From Dioscorea cayenensis subsp. rotundata (taxonomy: Eukaryota; Streptophyta; Magnoliopsida; Dioscoreales; Dioscoreaceae): a stretch of DNA of 64,000 nt. The stretch is taken from positions 2,666,001 through 2,730,000 of the forward strand of contig NC_052475.1 of assembly GCF_009730915.1 (NCBI RefSeq), in the 5' to 3' direction. The position numbers and the translations under genes are program-made. Shown one piece after another: positions 47,196 through 60,745 of this stretch. Position 1 is the stretch's first letter, and each line of letters starts with the position of its first letter. Below the pieces are notes generated by a model. It was not told where the DNA came from and did not search any database. It saw nothing but the letters and a program-made list of their open reading frames with translations.

Positions 47196-50159
47196 GTTAA
47201 TATGCCTTTATAAACACTTGAAAAGACATATTTATCCTTCAATTTTATCTTCTTTTTTCACTTTCCCTAGATCAATGATGTGAACAGAGTAAGGAGTAGT
47301 TTGTTCTTTTTTATAAATCTTTTTCATTGACTTCAAGATTTGTGGGGTATATATGCAAATGTATTGAATATTATGTGCCCATAACTCCATCATTGGGGTC
47401 TACCTTTTTAATTATCTTTTGACAAAAAAGGTTCTCTCTTGTTGTATGAGTTTGATGGCCTGACTGACACCTTATTTTAAATCTCTGCTAAAATTGTTTC
47501 TCTTCTGGTCAATAATAGTTAATCCCTGAGATCTCTGTTTATTTACCATTGTTGTATTTCATATTTACTTCTTCATTTATCGCTGAAAGTCAGGAATCTG
47601 AAATCTCTAATGCAGTATTTAACATCCACTTGAGCATAAACCTTTTTTAGCTGGGAAAAAAACTTTATACTGTCATAAGTTAGTTCAATCATTGGCTCAT
47701 GTTCTGTAATATTTTGATAAATGAGACATTTAATTGTTTAATGTATTAGAGTAATTAATAGTCTCGTCTCACATCGGTTAATTTAGAAAATAAGGATCTG
47801 AATATGTTTCTCATCCTGTCACCGTAAGTTTTTGGGTTCGAATCAGGTCTAATTAATATATTTGGTTTGCAACTAACACAAAATATATGTCATTGAGAAA
47901 ATACATATTTTGAAAAGATATTATCAAGAACTAGAGCATAATCCTATTGGTTTGGTGAATTCTAACTTGATTTCAAAGTTTGACATTAGTGCATCAATGA
48001 ATGAAAAAAAAAAAAAGGCAACATTACTTCTCTTTGTGCTTCTTGTACTAATCACATGCATTACCTACTTAACATCTCCTTTTATTGTTCAATCATCATC
48101 AGCAGCTTTTCTGCTACTTTTTCTTTGAGCAATGAAAGACATTTTACTGATAAGATAAATTCTGTTAATGATTTTATCGGTAGATGAGATATTTGATAAG
48201 ACATTGATAAATTTTCTTTTATCCAACTCTGCTTTGTAAACTACTGCAGTATTGATTCCTGATGAATTATTCTCTGGCTATTTCTGAATCCAAATTGTCA
48301 CAGAAATTTTCTTTTTTTGCTCTCACATGAATCTAGATTCAACTTTTTTCAATTCTTTTTCTGAATGAATTGTTTGTCTTCTTCTTCTTCTTCTTAGGTT
48401 TTTAAAGACTTGACTCTGGCTCCAAACTCCCACTTTGAATGGCTATTGAGAATCAACTCTTGTGCCTATTTGAGGTCAGTCTGAAGCTGAGAATTTTTGA
48501 CTATTTTTTGCATTAATTAAGTTAAATTATTCTTTTGATTATTTCTTACACTTGAATTAAGTTCAATTTTTATTAAAAAAAAATTAAGTTCAATTGATTG
48601 ATTGGATTGGAATTAGTCTTTTTCTTTGTTTGCAACTGAAGAACTTTTCCTGAAGTTTTCTGGTTCATTGAGAATTGCTTTTATATTGATTGCCAATGAA
48701 TCTGATGGGAATTTATATATACTTAATTGCTTTAATTTTAAACCAGAATTTTTTTTTAAAAAAAAAGATCAACGTGTAGACCAAAACCTTATTCAAACAT
48801 TTTAGTGTTTTAATATTAAATATATTTTTTCCCTTCTAAAATAAGAATAATTTATAATGAAATAAAGTAATTTTCATCACCGTAGTAATAAAATATAAGA
48901 AAATTTTACCACACATGATTTTTATTAAAATAGTTTGATTTTTATTATAAAAAAACAATCAAAATACGTGTATTTGCCTTTTGCTTTGTCGTTTGTGAAC
49001 TTTGTCAAAATATATATATATATATATATTCCAAGCTATTTTTTTGACTGATTATATACTATTTTAATTACAAAACTACCCTACTTTTATAATAATGCAA
49101 TGGATCGTTTTTTTTTTTATTTTAAAAAAAAGACTTTGTTTTAAAATATTTTAAATTGACTTTGTAAAACTATAAATCCTCCCAGACTTTTTTTATATAT
49201 AAAAAAACAAAAATAAAAATGACTTCAATTTAAAAAGCAAATGATCCCATTCCCCCAATAAATAAAAAGCCATGCCTCTATCAATGCAAAGTAGTACGTT
49301 GGAAAATTACATGCCCATGCTCACTAAAACTTGAGTCAAATAAGACTGCCCCTTCAATTGGGCTGGTCTTTAGACTCTTTACTCTGTTTTTTATTTATTT
49401 ATTTTAAAGGTTGGTGAACAGGGCACCTTTTTTTTTAAAAATAAATAAATCAGATAAAAATAATTAAAAAAGAAATTCAATTTTTTTTTATTGAAATAGG
49501 GTCAATTTTCATTAGGATGTCTTTTTATTATAAATTATTTATTTTATTTATGGAGTTTTCCATTTGTACCCCAGATAATTGTATAAGGTCAGTAGATTAC
49601 AAGCAAATAATGTGTTGGTATTATATTAAATATTTATTAATTAAAATTAATTTAAATAGACATATTCAAATTAAATTATAGGTGATTGTATTTATTTTGA
49701 ATTTTTATTTCAAATTATTTTTATTTAGTTGGGAGTCAAGAAGAATTGACAAGTGGAGTCTACTAGAATAAATTATCAGTAACAACTTTAAATAAATTTT
49801 TTTTATAATATTTAATTATTTATTTATAATAAATATTTAAATTAAAAGCTAATATTTATTCAAATCAAATTTAAATCAATTAAAGATTCAAACCAAATTC
49901 CAAAATTCAAAACTTCTCTAAAAAAGCAATGACTTTGTCCATTTTAATGGTTATGAGAGCATATAAACATCTGATTCATATATTTGCAGAGGGTATACAT
50001 GTCATTTTGCACAATGAATAAAGGAAAATTAAAAAAAAATAATAAAAGTTATAATAAAAAAAATTAAATTTCTTTTTTCATCTTCAAAATAAATAAATAA
50101 ATAAATAAATAAAAATTTATATTAATTTATTTCGAATCGATGTTAAATAGATATCAGAG
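47196..50159. other. Intergenic region with one candidate exon at 48398-48474
   Basis: AT-rich with no full gene. At 48398-48474 a 77-base open segment is bordered by a strong acceptor (cttcttcttcttag) and a donor (gag|gtcagt). It could be a downstream exon of the 43140 gene or an untranslated exon. A 72-codon ORF with a hydrophobic stretch at 47910-48128 is not convincing. TA repeats at about 49010-49030. Confidence 0.45.
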
Positions 50160-50675
50160 TCTGATCCCGCTTCGAAGTCTCGCTCTCTTTTTCTCTCTCG
50201 AAGAACAACGAGAAGAGGGAGGGGCGAGTGCTGCCATTGCCGACGATCTTGATCTTGATTTCCTTCTCTGAAGGTATTCGCTTGTTCTTTCAATGTTGGA
50301 TCTCCTTCTTGTTTCGATCTTGATCTCTTTTTTTTTCCTTTTTCTTTTCGTTATTTGGAGTATGATGATCTCTTTTACATGCATAAGAAATTTAGTCTCT
50401 TGAGTGGGTGTTGAATTCTTAGATTTACGGTTTATTTGCTTGTTTCTTGATGATTTAGTACTGATTAATTCTTGAAGTTTTCTGCTTTTTGTTTTTGCTT
50501 TTGTTTTGATTGGATGGAGAACTAGTTCTTGTGTGAATTTTTTCTATGATGGTTATTGATCATGATGTTGATCTGTTTATTTTTGGAAAGAAAAGTTATG
50601 GTTTTTCCATTAAAGTTTGATTATTTTTTTCAGAATCTTTATGTTTGAAAGAGGAGGGATTTAAGGAGAGTAATC
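50160..50675 (+). promoter_or_regulatory. 5' UTR exon and leader intron of the diacylglycerol kinase gene
   Basis: A C/T-rich leader (ctctctttttctctctcg, about 50180-50200) ends at the donor CTGAAG|gtattc (GT at 50271-50272). The matching acceptor (ttttttcag, ending about 50633) lies 40-odd bases before the ATG at 50676. Leader introns are common in plant lipid-signalling genes. Transcription start not placed. Confidence 0.6.
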
Positions 50676-53600
50676 ATGGATATAGGAGTTTCTATCTTCA
50701 AGATTTATACTGAGCTTGATGATGCATCTGGTCCTATGCTTTTGGGATGTCTCATCACTGGGTTGTTTGGACTAGTAGCACTCATTTATGGATTCCTTAG
50801 GTTGCAAAGACAAACATCACTGAACTGGGTCAAAGCTGCTGCAAGAGCTAAGAAGAAAATATGGAAGAAATTTAAGCTCCCTGTTTCACCCCATTGTTGG
50901 TCTAAAGATGATTGCTCTGGTGACCGGCCCTCCGCTTGTTGTGTGTGTTTAACTTCATTGACATCTCCACAAACCCAAGGTGCAAATGGCGCAGATAATG
51001 TCTCTCTTCTTCAATGCTCTATCTGTGGTGTGGCAGCACATTTCAATTGTTCTCAGTATGCGGCGAAGGATTGCAAGTGCGTGGCACAAGCTGGTTCTTC
51101 ACAATTGCTGCATCACTGGTCTGAAAAATGGGCTGAGTCAGATGAGAACTCTGATTTGTCCTCCTTTTGCCATTATTGTGATGAGCCATGTGGCATTCCT
51201 TTTCTTGTTGTTTCCCCTGTATGGCGTTGCTTATGGTGTCAGTGTCTCATACATGTGAGTTGTCATGCCAAATTATTGAAAGAGACTGGCAATGTATGTG
51301 ATTTGGGTCCTCTAAGAAGACTGATTCTGCCACCTCTATCAGTGAGTGAAATAAATGGTGATGGTGCAACTGGGGGAATGTTGAACTCCATCAAGGAAGA
51401 GATAATTGCTTCATCATTCAGAGGCCAGCTCAAGAGGAGGCGCAATCGAAGTAAAAACAGAAACAATCAGACTGTTTACAGAACAACTAAAGATAAAGTT
51501 CACAATTCCACTGCAGCTGCACACTTGACACTTGAATCTGTGCTAAAGTTTTTTCTTGGACTGGAGAGGCCAAACAACAGAGAAACTAATTCAAAGCAGA
51601 GGAGTAATTTAGAAAGCATTAAATGCAACTCACTTGGTTTAAGCCAGAAAAATGGTGAAATTGTTAATATGGGACAGAAGCGGAAGTATAAACTTGTGGA
51701 TTTGCCACTAGATGCCAGGCCCCTACTTGTTTTTATTAATGCTAAGAGTGGAGCTCAATATGGACCATCTCTTAGGAGGAAGTTGAACACCTTGTTGAAT
51801 CCTGTACAGGTGAGCCTTTCAATTGTGGACAATAACATTTGTCTGTTTCAACTTTTAATTGCATAAATAAATATCTACTGAATGATGTATGGCTAATTTA
51901 TGTGTCACACCATGATATTTCATGTTTGACAAATGTAGTACATATGCACTTGATAAGATAATTATTATTTATTTTGTTTTTAAGTGGAAGCCTTTTCACC
52001 GAATTAGGTGTCTCATTCATGTCTTTATCCATGCATTATATTTTGCTTTTTACATTGTAGATCTGTATGGTTCAAATAAATGCTTTAGGTAATAGAAAGC
52101 TTAGAGACATGGTAGTTATCTGATGTGTGTTTCTTCTATAGAGATCAAAGTCCAACCGGACTTTCAGGTAGAATCAGAAGGGAGGCCTGTGTGCATTGGG
52201 AAAGTTGCTTGTTGCCAATTGATGTCATAGATTTTAAGTGAGCAAATAAGTAGACCCTATCTTTACCTATCTCATCGAGAGCTAAGTTATCGGTGGGTGA
52301 CACACTTTGTTTCCTTCCGATCATCATCAGTCATTTGTTAGGATTACTCCTTTAAATCTGTTGATTCTTCCTAATTACAACCATTCCTTTTTTGAACTTG
52401 ATTTGGCATTAAGTTCCTGGTTACTTGGCACTATTATGTTTAATCTCAGATCAGTATTTGGACTTACATGAGTAAATGTGCTGTATTCAAAATTTTCTTT
52501 TCCTATTGTTAGAAATTTGTTAATCACAGTGTGGTTATTGTTATTATTTCAAATGTCAGAAGTTGCATTTATCTTAAGCTTTTCTTTTTCAGGTTTTTGA
52601 ACTTAGTTCTTCCCAAGGGCCAGAGGTTGGGTTGCGGTTATTTCGTAATGTGCAATATTTTAGAGTTCTTGTCTGTGGTGGAGATGGTACAGTGGCCTGG
52701 GTTCTTGATGCTATTGAAAGGGAAAATTTTGAGTCCCCACCACCAGTTGCTATACTCCCACTTGGAACTGGTAATGATTTATCTCGGGTTTTGCAATGGG
52801 GAGGAGGTTTGTCCTCAGTTGAAGGACAAGGTGGTTTAGCTGCACTTCTTCATGAAATCGACCATGCAGCAGTAACTATGCTTGATCGTTGGAATGTCTG
52901 TATCACAGAGGAAATTGAAGATCCAACTCAACAGATAAAACAAGTGAAGTTCATGACAAATTATTTAGGTATGCTATTATACAAGTTTAGTGTATTTTGC
53001 AGTTGTTATCAGGTTCTGAACATAATCTTAAATTCTTATCCTATGCATGTCTGCATTTTGTTTGTCATCAGGTGTTGGATGTGATGCTAAGGTTGCATAT
53101 GACTTTCACATGTCTCGTGAGGAAAGACCTGATAAGTTCTCTAGCCAGGTAATACTGGCCCCATCAATTCTAGATGATACCGAATTGGACAAAAATGTTA
53201 TTTTTCAGAACTCTTTTCAATAATTAAAAGCCCAATTTTCCTGTGACATTGTCCTGGTAGTTTTTTGAACAATGTTATGTAAGTGGCATGGAATTATACT
53301 AATTAGTTGGTTATGTATATATATAATATTCTTTTATGAGGAGTATAAATTATAATTTTAACTTGATTGTGTGTACTGAATGCTACATATAAGAGTGTAT
53401 TGAGCAAACATGCAAGATTGTAGCATTTTGGCTTGTTTGAAAATAATAAAATAATGAAAAGGTAAAATAGCATAATTTGTTAGAAATCTGACGAATCGGG
53501 ATAGGATTTGGTCAGATGAAGATCTTAGGCAATATTGGACAGGAAAAGGCTACTTTTATGCCTTTGATGATACTCTCCCTTTAATTAAACTTAGGACCGT

Positions 53601-55341
53601 GAGGTTTATAATTGTTTTCCCAGTAGTATATAGTCTAAGTTTTTATGTGCTGTACTTGTTTATATCACCAAACCTTCAGAAAATTTGTATTGGCATTTTC
53701 CCAATTTTCACTGCTAATCTCTTTAATTGCAGTTTGTGAATAAATTGCGGTATGCCAAAGAAGGTGCAAGAGATATCGTGGACAGAACTTGTGCTGGTTT
53801 ACCATGGGAAGTGAGCCTTCAAGTTGATGGCAATGACATTAAAATCCCAGAGGTGAAAATTCTTCTCTTTTTCCTTCTCTCTCTAACATATAATTTATAT
53901 TAAAATCACCATGGACTTTTCGTTAATCAGGACGCAGAAGGTGTCCTCGTGCTGAACATTGGCAGTTACATGGGAGGTGTCAATCTCTGGCAAAACGAGT
54001 ATGAGCACAATGATGATTTTGAGCTACAGTCAATGCATGATAAAGTGCTTGAAGTTGTTTGCATATTCGGAACATGGCACCTTGGTAAACTTCAGGTTTG
54101 TTTCTTTTTCTTTTTCTTATAAACGTCATGTTTCATTTAATTTGACTTAACGTTCTGGTATAATTTGCAAAATTTAGGATTATGTTGGTTTAGTTTAGCA
54201 CCATGAAAGGAATTGAAATGTAATGCAGAAACCATTTTCGCTTTGTTTTTAATTATTTTAATGTGCTCTACATCTATTACAATGATATTAAGCTGCATAA
54301 TAGAATTTAGAAGCGTTTGCTTCAGATAAACTGACATAAAAACGGTGGTAAAAGCAAACTAAATTCTCATTATCGCATTTGCCATTCTTGACAGGTAGGA
54401 CTTTCACAAGCTCGAAGGTTAGCCCAAGGGAGAACAATTAAACTGCAACTTCACAGCCCATTTCCTGTTCAAGTTGATGGAGAACCATGGATCCAGCAAC
54501 CTGGTTGCCTGGAAATAACACATCATGGGCAGGTAATCTTTCTTCTTTTGCATCTTAAGTTAACAATTACTACAATAGTCAATTGACAGTCAACCTTAGC
54601 ACACAATAAAGCACTTGTTTGATGAGCGCTATGCAACTGAAACTTCATGGTGAAAACTGAGTTACTCTCATGTTCTGAAAACTTTTATCTCACAACAAAG
54701 AAACTACACTCTTGGATAAACCAAAAGTTTATATAGGACAGGAGACCCAAACTTATATATTCATATCATATCACGCGCGAGACTAGTTTAACTGATGATA
54801 TTACAATTACAATGTTAGGTGTAAAGTAAAACATAATATTTAGGATCAATGTAACCTCAAAGTTAATTAAGCTGTCAGGATCAAAGACCCAAATTTATAT
54901 ATTCATATTCATACTTACTGATTTAATCGATATGAGATTAATACCTTCTCTAATATACTATTTTGACACAGTAGTAGTTTTTTTTTAGTTGGTCGTATTG
55001 CAAACAAACCAATTAACTAAGTTTTGCTACCATATTATATGCAAGTCACACATGTAATGTCTAAGCCTGACTTTTATAAGCAAGTCACACATGTAATGTC
55101 TAAGCCTGACTTTTATAAGTACTGATGTGGGACTATTAGTTATTCTAATGCGCACAATCTAATCGGTACATGATTTTATAACTGAATGCAGACATTTATG
55201 TTAAGGAGGGCATCTGAGGAGCCTACTGGGCATGCTGCTGCTATAATGACAGAGGTTCTTGTCAATGCTGAATGCAGTGGCCTGATCAATGCTGGTCAGA
55301 AGAGAGAGCTCCTCCAACAAATGGCGCTTCGTCTCACCTGA
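50676..55341 (+). CDS. Diacylglycerol kinase, plant cluster I (DGK1/DGK2-like), seven coding exons
   Basis: Phosphorylates diacylglycerol to phosphatidic acid with ATP at membranes. Exons: 50676-51809, 52593-52968, 53072-53148, 53733-53852, 53931-54095, 54395-54532, 55192-55341. All have GT-AG borders and phases join to about 719 residues, close to the 712-728 of Arabidopsis DGK2/DGK1. An N-terminal hydrophobic helix (about residues 20-43) should anchor it to the membrane. Two Cys/His-rich C1 domains follow (about residues 75-140 and 148-215), the second ending in [13 protein letters not shown]. The catalytic domain starts with [11 protein letters not shown] and has the ATP-site [11 protein letters not shown], then [11 protein letters not shown]. 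The accessory domain contains [25 protein letters not shown] and [11 protein letters not shown]. No EF hands, as expected for plants. Intact and probably functional. Confidence 0.95.
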
Positions 55342-56505
55342 TTGCAATGTAACTAAACCAAACATGAGAAGATCAATACACATTCTTCTCCTCTTGAGTC
55401 AAGAGATTGCTTGGAGTAACACAAAACACAGTATGTATATGAAAGAAGAGGTTCTTGCTCACTGTTTGTATTTTTGTTGCTGTTGATTGTATATTAGAAC
55501 TTAAGTTTTTGTTTTTTTCTTTTCTTTTTTATTCAATTTTAAAGAGGTTTTTGTAGATCTGTGGAGATAAAATAAAACAGAAAGAGGAATATCTGGCTTC
55601 TGTACATGTGAAGGAACAAAATTATACAGAAAGAAAAAGAAAAAGAAAAAGGAATAGAATCTTGTTGTTGTTATGCCTTGTCAGCCTTCTGTTTTTTTGC
55701 TAATTGGATCTTGTGCATTTTGATATTTTTATTTCAGCCTGCTCTGGTTTTGCTGTCTAATGTCCTATTGTGGAAGTTTTAGCTTTTAAAAAAAAAAGTT
55801 TTTACAATTTCATCATTATTTTTTAAAGTTTTTAGGAAGAAAATTTTCTGCATTTTCCCTTTGAAGACAATACATCCTATATATATATATATTATGTATA
55901 GTGATAAAAATACAACAAGTAATTCTATAAGGAAAGAAAGAATAATTTATAAAAATAAATAAATAAATAATCATTTCTACAAATTCCAAAATATTATAAC
56001 AAAATCAGGAATAGCTTAAAATCTCTCTAATTAAATCTCCCAAAAATAGAAATCTTCCAACATTTTTTAACTAAAAGATCTATTTAAAATATGAATACTT
56101 TTAAAGTTAAATTTACCAAAAAGAAAAAGAAAAAAAGGAAAGAAAAATAAAGAAGAAGAAGACCCAATTTTAATCATTAAAAATAAAATTAAAAAAAAAA
56201 ATCTCATCAACAAGACAGTGAAATGAAATAAGGAATTCCTCTAAACTTGAGGGTCATTCATACACCTCTAAATCAATCATCAATCAATCTCCAAAACTCG
56301 ATGTTCCATAATCCCAATCAAAATTATAAACACATTAAATTGCAATCAATCAATTATATATATTCATTTATATTTATATAAGCTCAAATTAACTTCAAGA
56401 GCTCATGAAACTGATGAAACATTTTTTTCCATCAAACTGAAACAAATTATAAAACATCTTCAATTCATAAAACATAAAACCTACCACCTTTTACCTTCAA
56501 CGTCC
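55342..56505 (+). other. 3' UTR of the kinase gene and AT-rich intergenic DNA
   Basis: A likely poly(A) signal AATAAA lies at about 55570-55576. Beyond about 55700 the DNA is AT-rich with no gene seen up to the minus-strand ORF at 56511. Confidence 0.45.
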
Positions 56506-56510
56506 TACAA

Positions 56511-56858
56511 TTAAGCATCACCTCCCATGCATGCAAACACACGTTCACGGTAACTACGAAAGCCGAAATCCTTCTCCGGCCGCCGTTGCTGCCGCCGTAG
56601 CTTATAATCACCTAATTCAATCGAACACAAGTCATCGGCGATCTCCGGCATCGACATACGTCTCCGGTGAATCTTCTCCTCCTTTAAACCTCCTCCAAGT
56701 TTCTCTATTGGCTCAGTGAACACCATACTTCCATTTGTATCATCAGTACTGTTTGACACGTTAAACATCTTTGCATGGTCTGTTGAAAGACACTCATATG
56801 ATCTTTGAGTATTCTTTCTTTTGATGACTTTGATAACAAATGGAATCAATCCTTCCAT
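56511..56858 (-). CDS. Small uncharacterised plant protein, 115 residues
   Basis: The preferred start is the second Met (56858), giving MEGLIPFVIKVIKRK. An MEGLIP start followed by a basic helix and 'RSYECLS' recalls a family of small plant proteins that I know only as uncharacterised. A Ser/Arg segment RRRMSMPE resembles a phosphorylation site, and the C-terminus contains RSYRERVFACMGG. GC content is higher than the flanks, which supports coding. The upstream region (56880-57060) on the minus strand is C/T-rich like a 5' leader. No membrane segment or known domain. Function not assigned. Confidence 0.65.
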   Translation of the reverse strand: MEGLIPFVIKVIKRKNTQRSYECLSTDHAKMFNVSNSTDDTNGSMVFTEPIEKLGGGLKEEKIHRRRMSMPEIADDLCSIELGDYKLRRQQRRPEKDFGFRSYRERVFACMGGDA

Positions 56859-57059
56859 CTTTGCATGCATATCATATAAAAAAAATTAACAAGCACAAGA
56901 ACAACAACAAGAAGATCAAGAAGGATTTATTTGTAGGATTTATTTATATATATATAAATATAAATATAGAAAGAGAAAGGAGTAGAAGAAGAAGGAGAAG
57001 AAGAGGAAGGAGATGGTTTTTGGATAGAAGTAACAAAGATTAGATCATGGTTTTCTTAT

Positions 57060-58957
57060 AGAAAAGGATGATGAATGTAAGTTGACTTGATTATTTTTAT
57101 TTAAATTTATAAAGTTTTTCTTTTTTTAAAAAAAATTTGTTTAGTGATGAATATTTTAATATGATTATTTTTGTTGGTTTTAAAAAGAGTGATATTTGAT
57201 AGTGATGCTTGTTGGAGTGGGTGATCAATCAAATGAAGAAAGACATCCTGAAAAAAACTCTAACCTAACCTTAGTACGTTTCTTTGAATCATTGGAGAGG
57301 ATTAGAACCTCTTGTTCTTATGATTTTTGTAGGTATTGCTCAATAATAAATAAATAATATTTTTTTTTTTAATCTTGAATTTGTTATTGAACAACAGCTT
57401 AGGTATAAAATTTATAGAATAATTTTGGAATAAAGTAATGAGAAATTTGTCTCCATTTCTTTTTTAGCTTCTCATAATTTTGTTAAATTGTTAAAAATTT
57501 TAATGTGAATATAAACAAAAATTTTATTTGATTTTAAATTAATAATTTTAATTTTAATTTTTGTTTTTAGATATTGAAAAAATTAACATAAATAAGAGAT
57601 TATAAGTTCGACGATTATTTTTTAGGTGCCATTATCATCATTCATTTGTGTGTGGGGTAAAACCTTATTTTGATTTGTGATTTTGTTATTTTTTTATTTT
57701 TTATTTTTTGTATGTAATGCCGTTTTTCTATTTAATAACGTTATTAAAAAAATATAAATAAAATAAAACTTCGTTTATACAATTTTTTATTAATATCATT
57801 TTACCCATATGTTTTTGGTTTTATAAGCTCAATTTACACACATAATAATATAGTTAAATAATTAAGTTGGTTAAATGGCGGCTGAGAAAGATTCAAAGCA
57901 TGACTTGGTTTTCCATACCTAAAACACCACTCACATAAACAAGTGTATAATTATAATCCAATATAACAAACAAGGTCTTCTCTACAATGATATTCTTGCC
58001 TACAATTCCAGCACTTCACCTACTCCCCTTGAAATTTTATCACTACATTCCATGTTTTTATCAAAATTAAAAAAGTGGTTTTATTATTATTTTTATTTTA
58101 TTTTTTTTGAAAAAAAAATAATATAGGGATCAAAATACAGAGATATATATCGAAGAATAGAGTGATATAAAGAGAGAATTGAATACAGAGAGATCAAAGT
58201 AGAGGAGAGGAGAATAAAAACAATGGAAATAAAAAAAAAATTCCACTAGTGGTGAAATGGAAAAAGGATTTCTCCTAACATCAGTGCGCGAGATTCCAAA
58301 AACTCGAGGCTTTGTTTTAGAGTCACAATACTACTTTCTAATTTAGCTTTTTTCTATTTTCGATGTGATTCCAATATATATTGAGAGGCAGAGCATAGTG
58401 ATTTTATTTTATTTTTTAAAATAATCAAATTATAATAAGATAAAAAATAATAATCTAATTATAATAAGATTTTTGTGATGCAAACTCATCTTCATTCATA
58501 TTTATTCAATTAAATTAAGAAAGGTCATTAGCCACCTTTGACTAATCACAGTGAAGCTTTGGGACCGTTGTTTAGTTTTGTTCACAATCTTTTCACAAAT
58601 TCACAAATTCACATATGTTTTAATAATGCTAAGGGTATATATGTAATTTACATTTTTAAAATGGTGTATATGATTTTTATTTAACCTAATTGGTCTTTTC
58701 ATTAATTTCATACATTTTCATATTTGAAATTAAAAATTTAGATTTTGGGAATAAATCATAATCTTGTGATGAATTTTTTATTCATAACAATTAAATTTTG
58801 TAACATGTGAGACAGATTTGTGAAATTGCTGCACATATCATGCCAAATCACACACAAAGACCAAAGTCTTTAAAAAATAATCATTATTAAATGAGAACAA
58901 AGATAAAATCATAAAATACATCAAAAATAAGAACTTTGATGCATGACACTATGATTA
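57060..58957. other. AT-rich intergenic region, no gene seen
   Basis: No coding or RNA gene recognised on either strand; long A/T runs and short dispersed repeats only. Confidence 0.5.
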
Positions 58958-58966
58958 AATAAACAT

Positions 58967-60302
58967 GAGTAATGCTATATCGTGCGAATAACTTGGCCGA
59001 ATTCTTGACACGAATGAGGTGGCAGCCAGGTGTCATCTATTATTATCTCTCCTAATCAGTAATTTTTTAAAAATCAAACCCTACATCCTCTTTTCTCTCT
59101 TCATCTTCACACCGTCGCCATCACACACCCCCCTACCGAACTGGTCACCCGCAGTCGCTGCCGCCACCGACTCCGACGAACCCCCATAACTATAACTAGT
59201 CGCCGGTAAAAAAATATGGTCACCCAGCCATCCCGTCTTCGCTCTCACCCACAAACGAACTTGTCGCTCTCACCCACAAACGAACTTGTCGCTCTCACCC
59301 ACAAACGAACTTGTCGCTGCCATTACCAACGCCGACGAACTCCATCACTAGTCCGCAAACAAACTTTATTGCTCACGCCATCCCATATGTTTCTACAAGT
59401 TTTTTTTTTCCATTGAGAATTATTTTTCTTTTGTCTCTAATTCACAAATTGATAGAGAACATGCTGAACTAACAAGGACAAATCTAACCTTGTTGAGGAA
59501 AGAGACTCTTACTTCTTTCATTGAAGTGTTCTTTTCTTTAAATCACGATTCTTAAATTCAATAGATAATTATTAACGAAATTATGTAAATCATACATCAT
59601 CTGCAAACAAATCCCAGAATTTATTGAAAATTCATTCAAAATACTGATGTCAACGGAGGAACCAGTGGATCCAATTGCAAGCAATATCATCAGAACAATT
59701 TCTATCGCCATCCCCAAGAGGATGGTCTACATTATTTTACCCCACTGTAAACACTTTGACATCAACTTTCGGTGTGAGTGAGTATGTCTTTGAGAGAGAT
59801 CAGAGAGAGTGACAGGGTGTGTTGGCTGGTGAAGATGCAGACGCAGACGAAGAAGAGGAAGAAGAATATGGGATGGCGCGTGCGATGGGGTTTGTTGGCG
59901 GCGGCTAGTGATGGAGTTTGTCGGTGTTAGTGACGGCAGCAACAGGTTCGTTTGCGGGTGAGAATGAAGACAGGATGGCTGGGTGCTCATTCGTCGGTGT
60001 CGGTAACGGCAACAATATGTTCGTTTGCGGGATGGCATGGGTGAGTGACCATATTTTTTTTGTGGTGATGGTGGTTCGTCGGAGTCGATGGAGGCAGCGA
60101 CGGCGGGTGACGAGTTTGGTAGGGGAGGGTGTGAGATGGCGGCGGTGTGAAGACGAAGAGAGAAAAGTAGATGTAGGGTTTGATTTGTTTTTTTTTTTAA
60201 AAAAAAATATTAATTAGGAGAGATAATAATGGATGACACCTGGTTGCCACCTCATTCGTGTCATGAATTCGGCCAAGTTATTCGCACGATATAGCATTAC
60301 TC
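58967..60302. mobile_element. Non-autonomous Mutator-like element (MULE), 1336 bp, 9-bp target duplication
   Basis: Terminal inverted repeats begin GAGTAATGCTATATCGTGCG and extend, with gaps, for a few hundred bases into each side. They are flanked by a perfect 9-bp direct repeat AATAAACAT at 58958-58966 and 60303-60311, which is diagnostic for the Mutator superfamily. The arms are GC-rich compared with the surroundings. A 25-bp unit ending 'acaaacgaacttgtcg' occurs three times at 59233-59310. No transposase. The ORFs inside are by-products of the GC-rich arms. The middle (about 59400-59740) is AT-richer and of unknown origin. Confidence 0.85.
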
Positions 60303-60393
60303 AATAAACATTGCCTCTTAAATAGCAATGTTGTTAATTATTTTAATATGTCACAGAACTTGTGGCCAAGGGCCAAGCATAAATAAACAATAT

Positions 60394-60745
60394 TGTTATA
60401 AACAAATATTCTTTTAATAGATGCCTACTGTAGCAATATTACTGTAGCATCATCTAGAGAACACTGTAACAGCCGCCCATGTGGTTCTGTAGCAGCCGCC
60501 GGTACTGTTACTATTCCACCAACTAGGGTATTTTGGACCGTCGGATCAAATCGATCCTGACCGTTCATTCAACTCTTGTAACCCTATAAATACCCCCTCA
60601 TTTGTATAATTTGAGATATAGAGAAGAGAAGAAAAAGAGAGAAATAAAAGAAGAAGAAGAAGTCAGGGTTTTTTGAGTTTTTGGTAAATACTCTGGCTCT
60701 CTATTCTTATTACTATCTTTACATTTATAACATATATTTTTAACA
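60394..60745 (+). repeat. 5' LTR of the Copia element
   Basis: Starts TGTTATAAAC and ends TTTTTAACA. It contains a TATA-like CCTATAAATACC at about 60583-60594 and a purine-rich agaagaag stretch near 60645-60665. It is followed at once by CGTTATCAGCACGA, the primer-site region usual in many plant Copia elements. The partner LTR lies outside the window. Confidence 0.72.

Noticed and set aside
47910..48128. 72-codon ORF with a hydrophobic stretch
   Set aside because: AT-rich low-complexity sequence, no family features and no leader or splice context; probably chance.
52531..53084. Separate short genes within 52531-53084
   Set aside because: These are single exons plus read-through into introns of the diacylglycerol kinase gene; splice borders join them in one frame.
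59233..59310. CRISPR-like array (25-bp unit three times)
   Set aside because: Units are directly adjacent without spacers and sit in a plant transposon.
59216..60217. ORFs inside the MULE (59216-59416 +, 59727-60038 -, 59918-60217 +)
   Set aside because: They overlap inverted arms and the 25-bp repeats on both strands and have no domain; by-products of GC-rich repeats.
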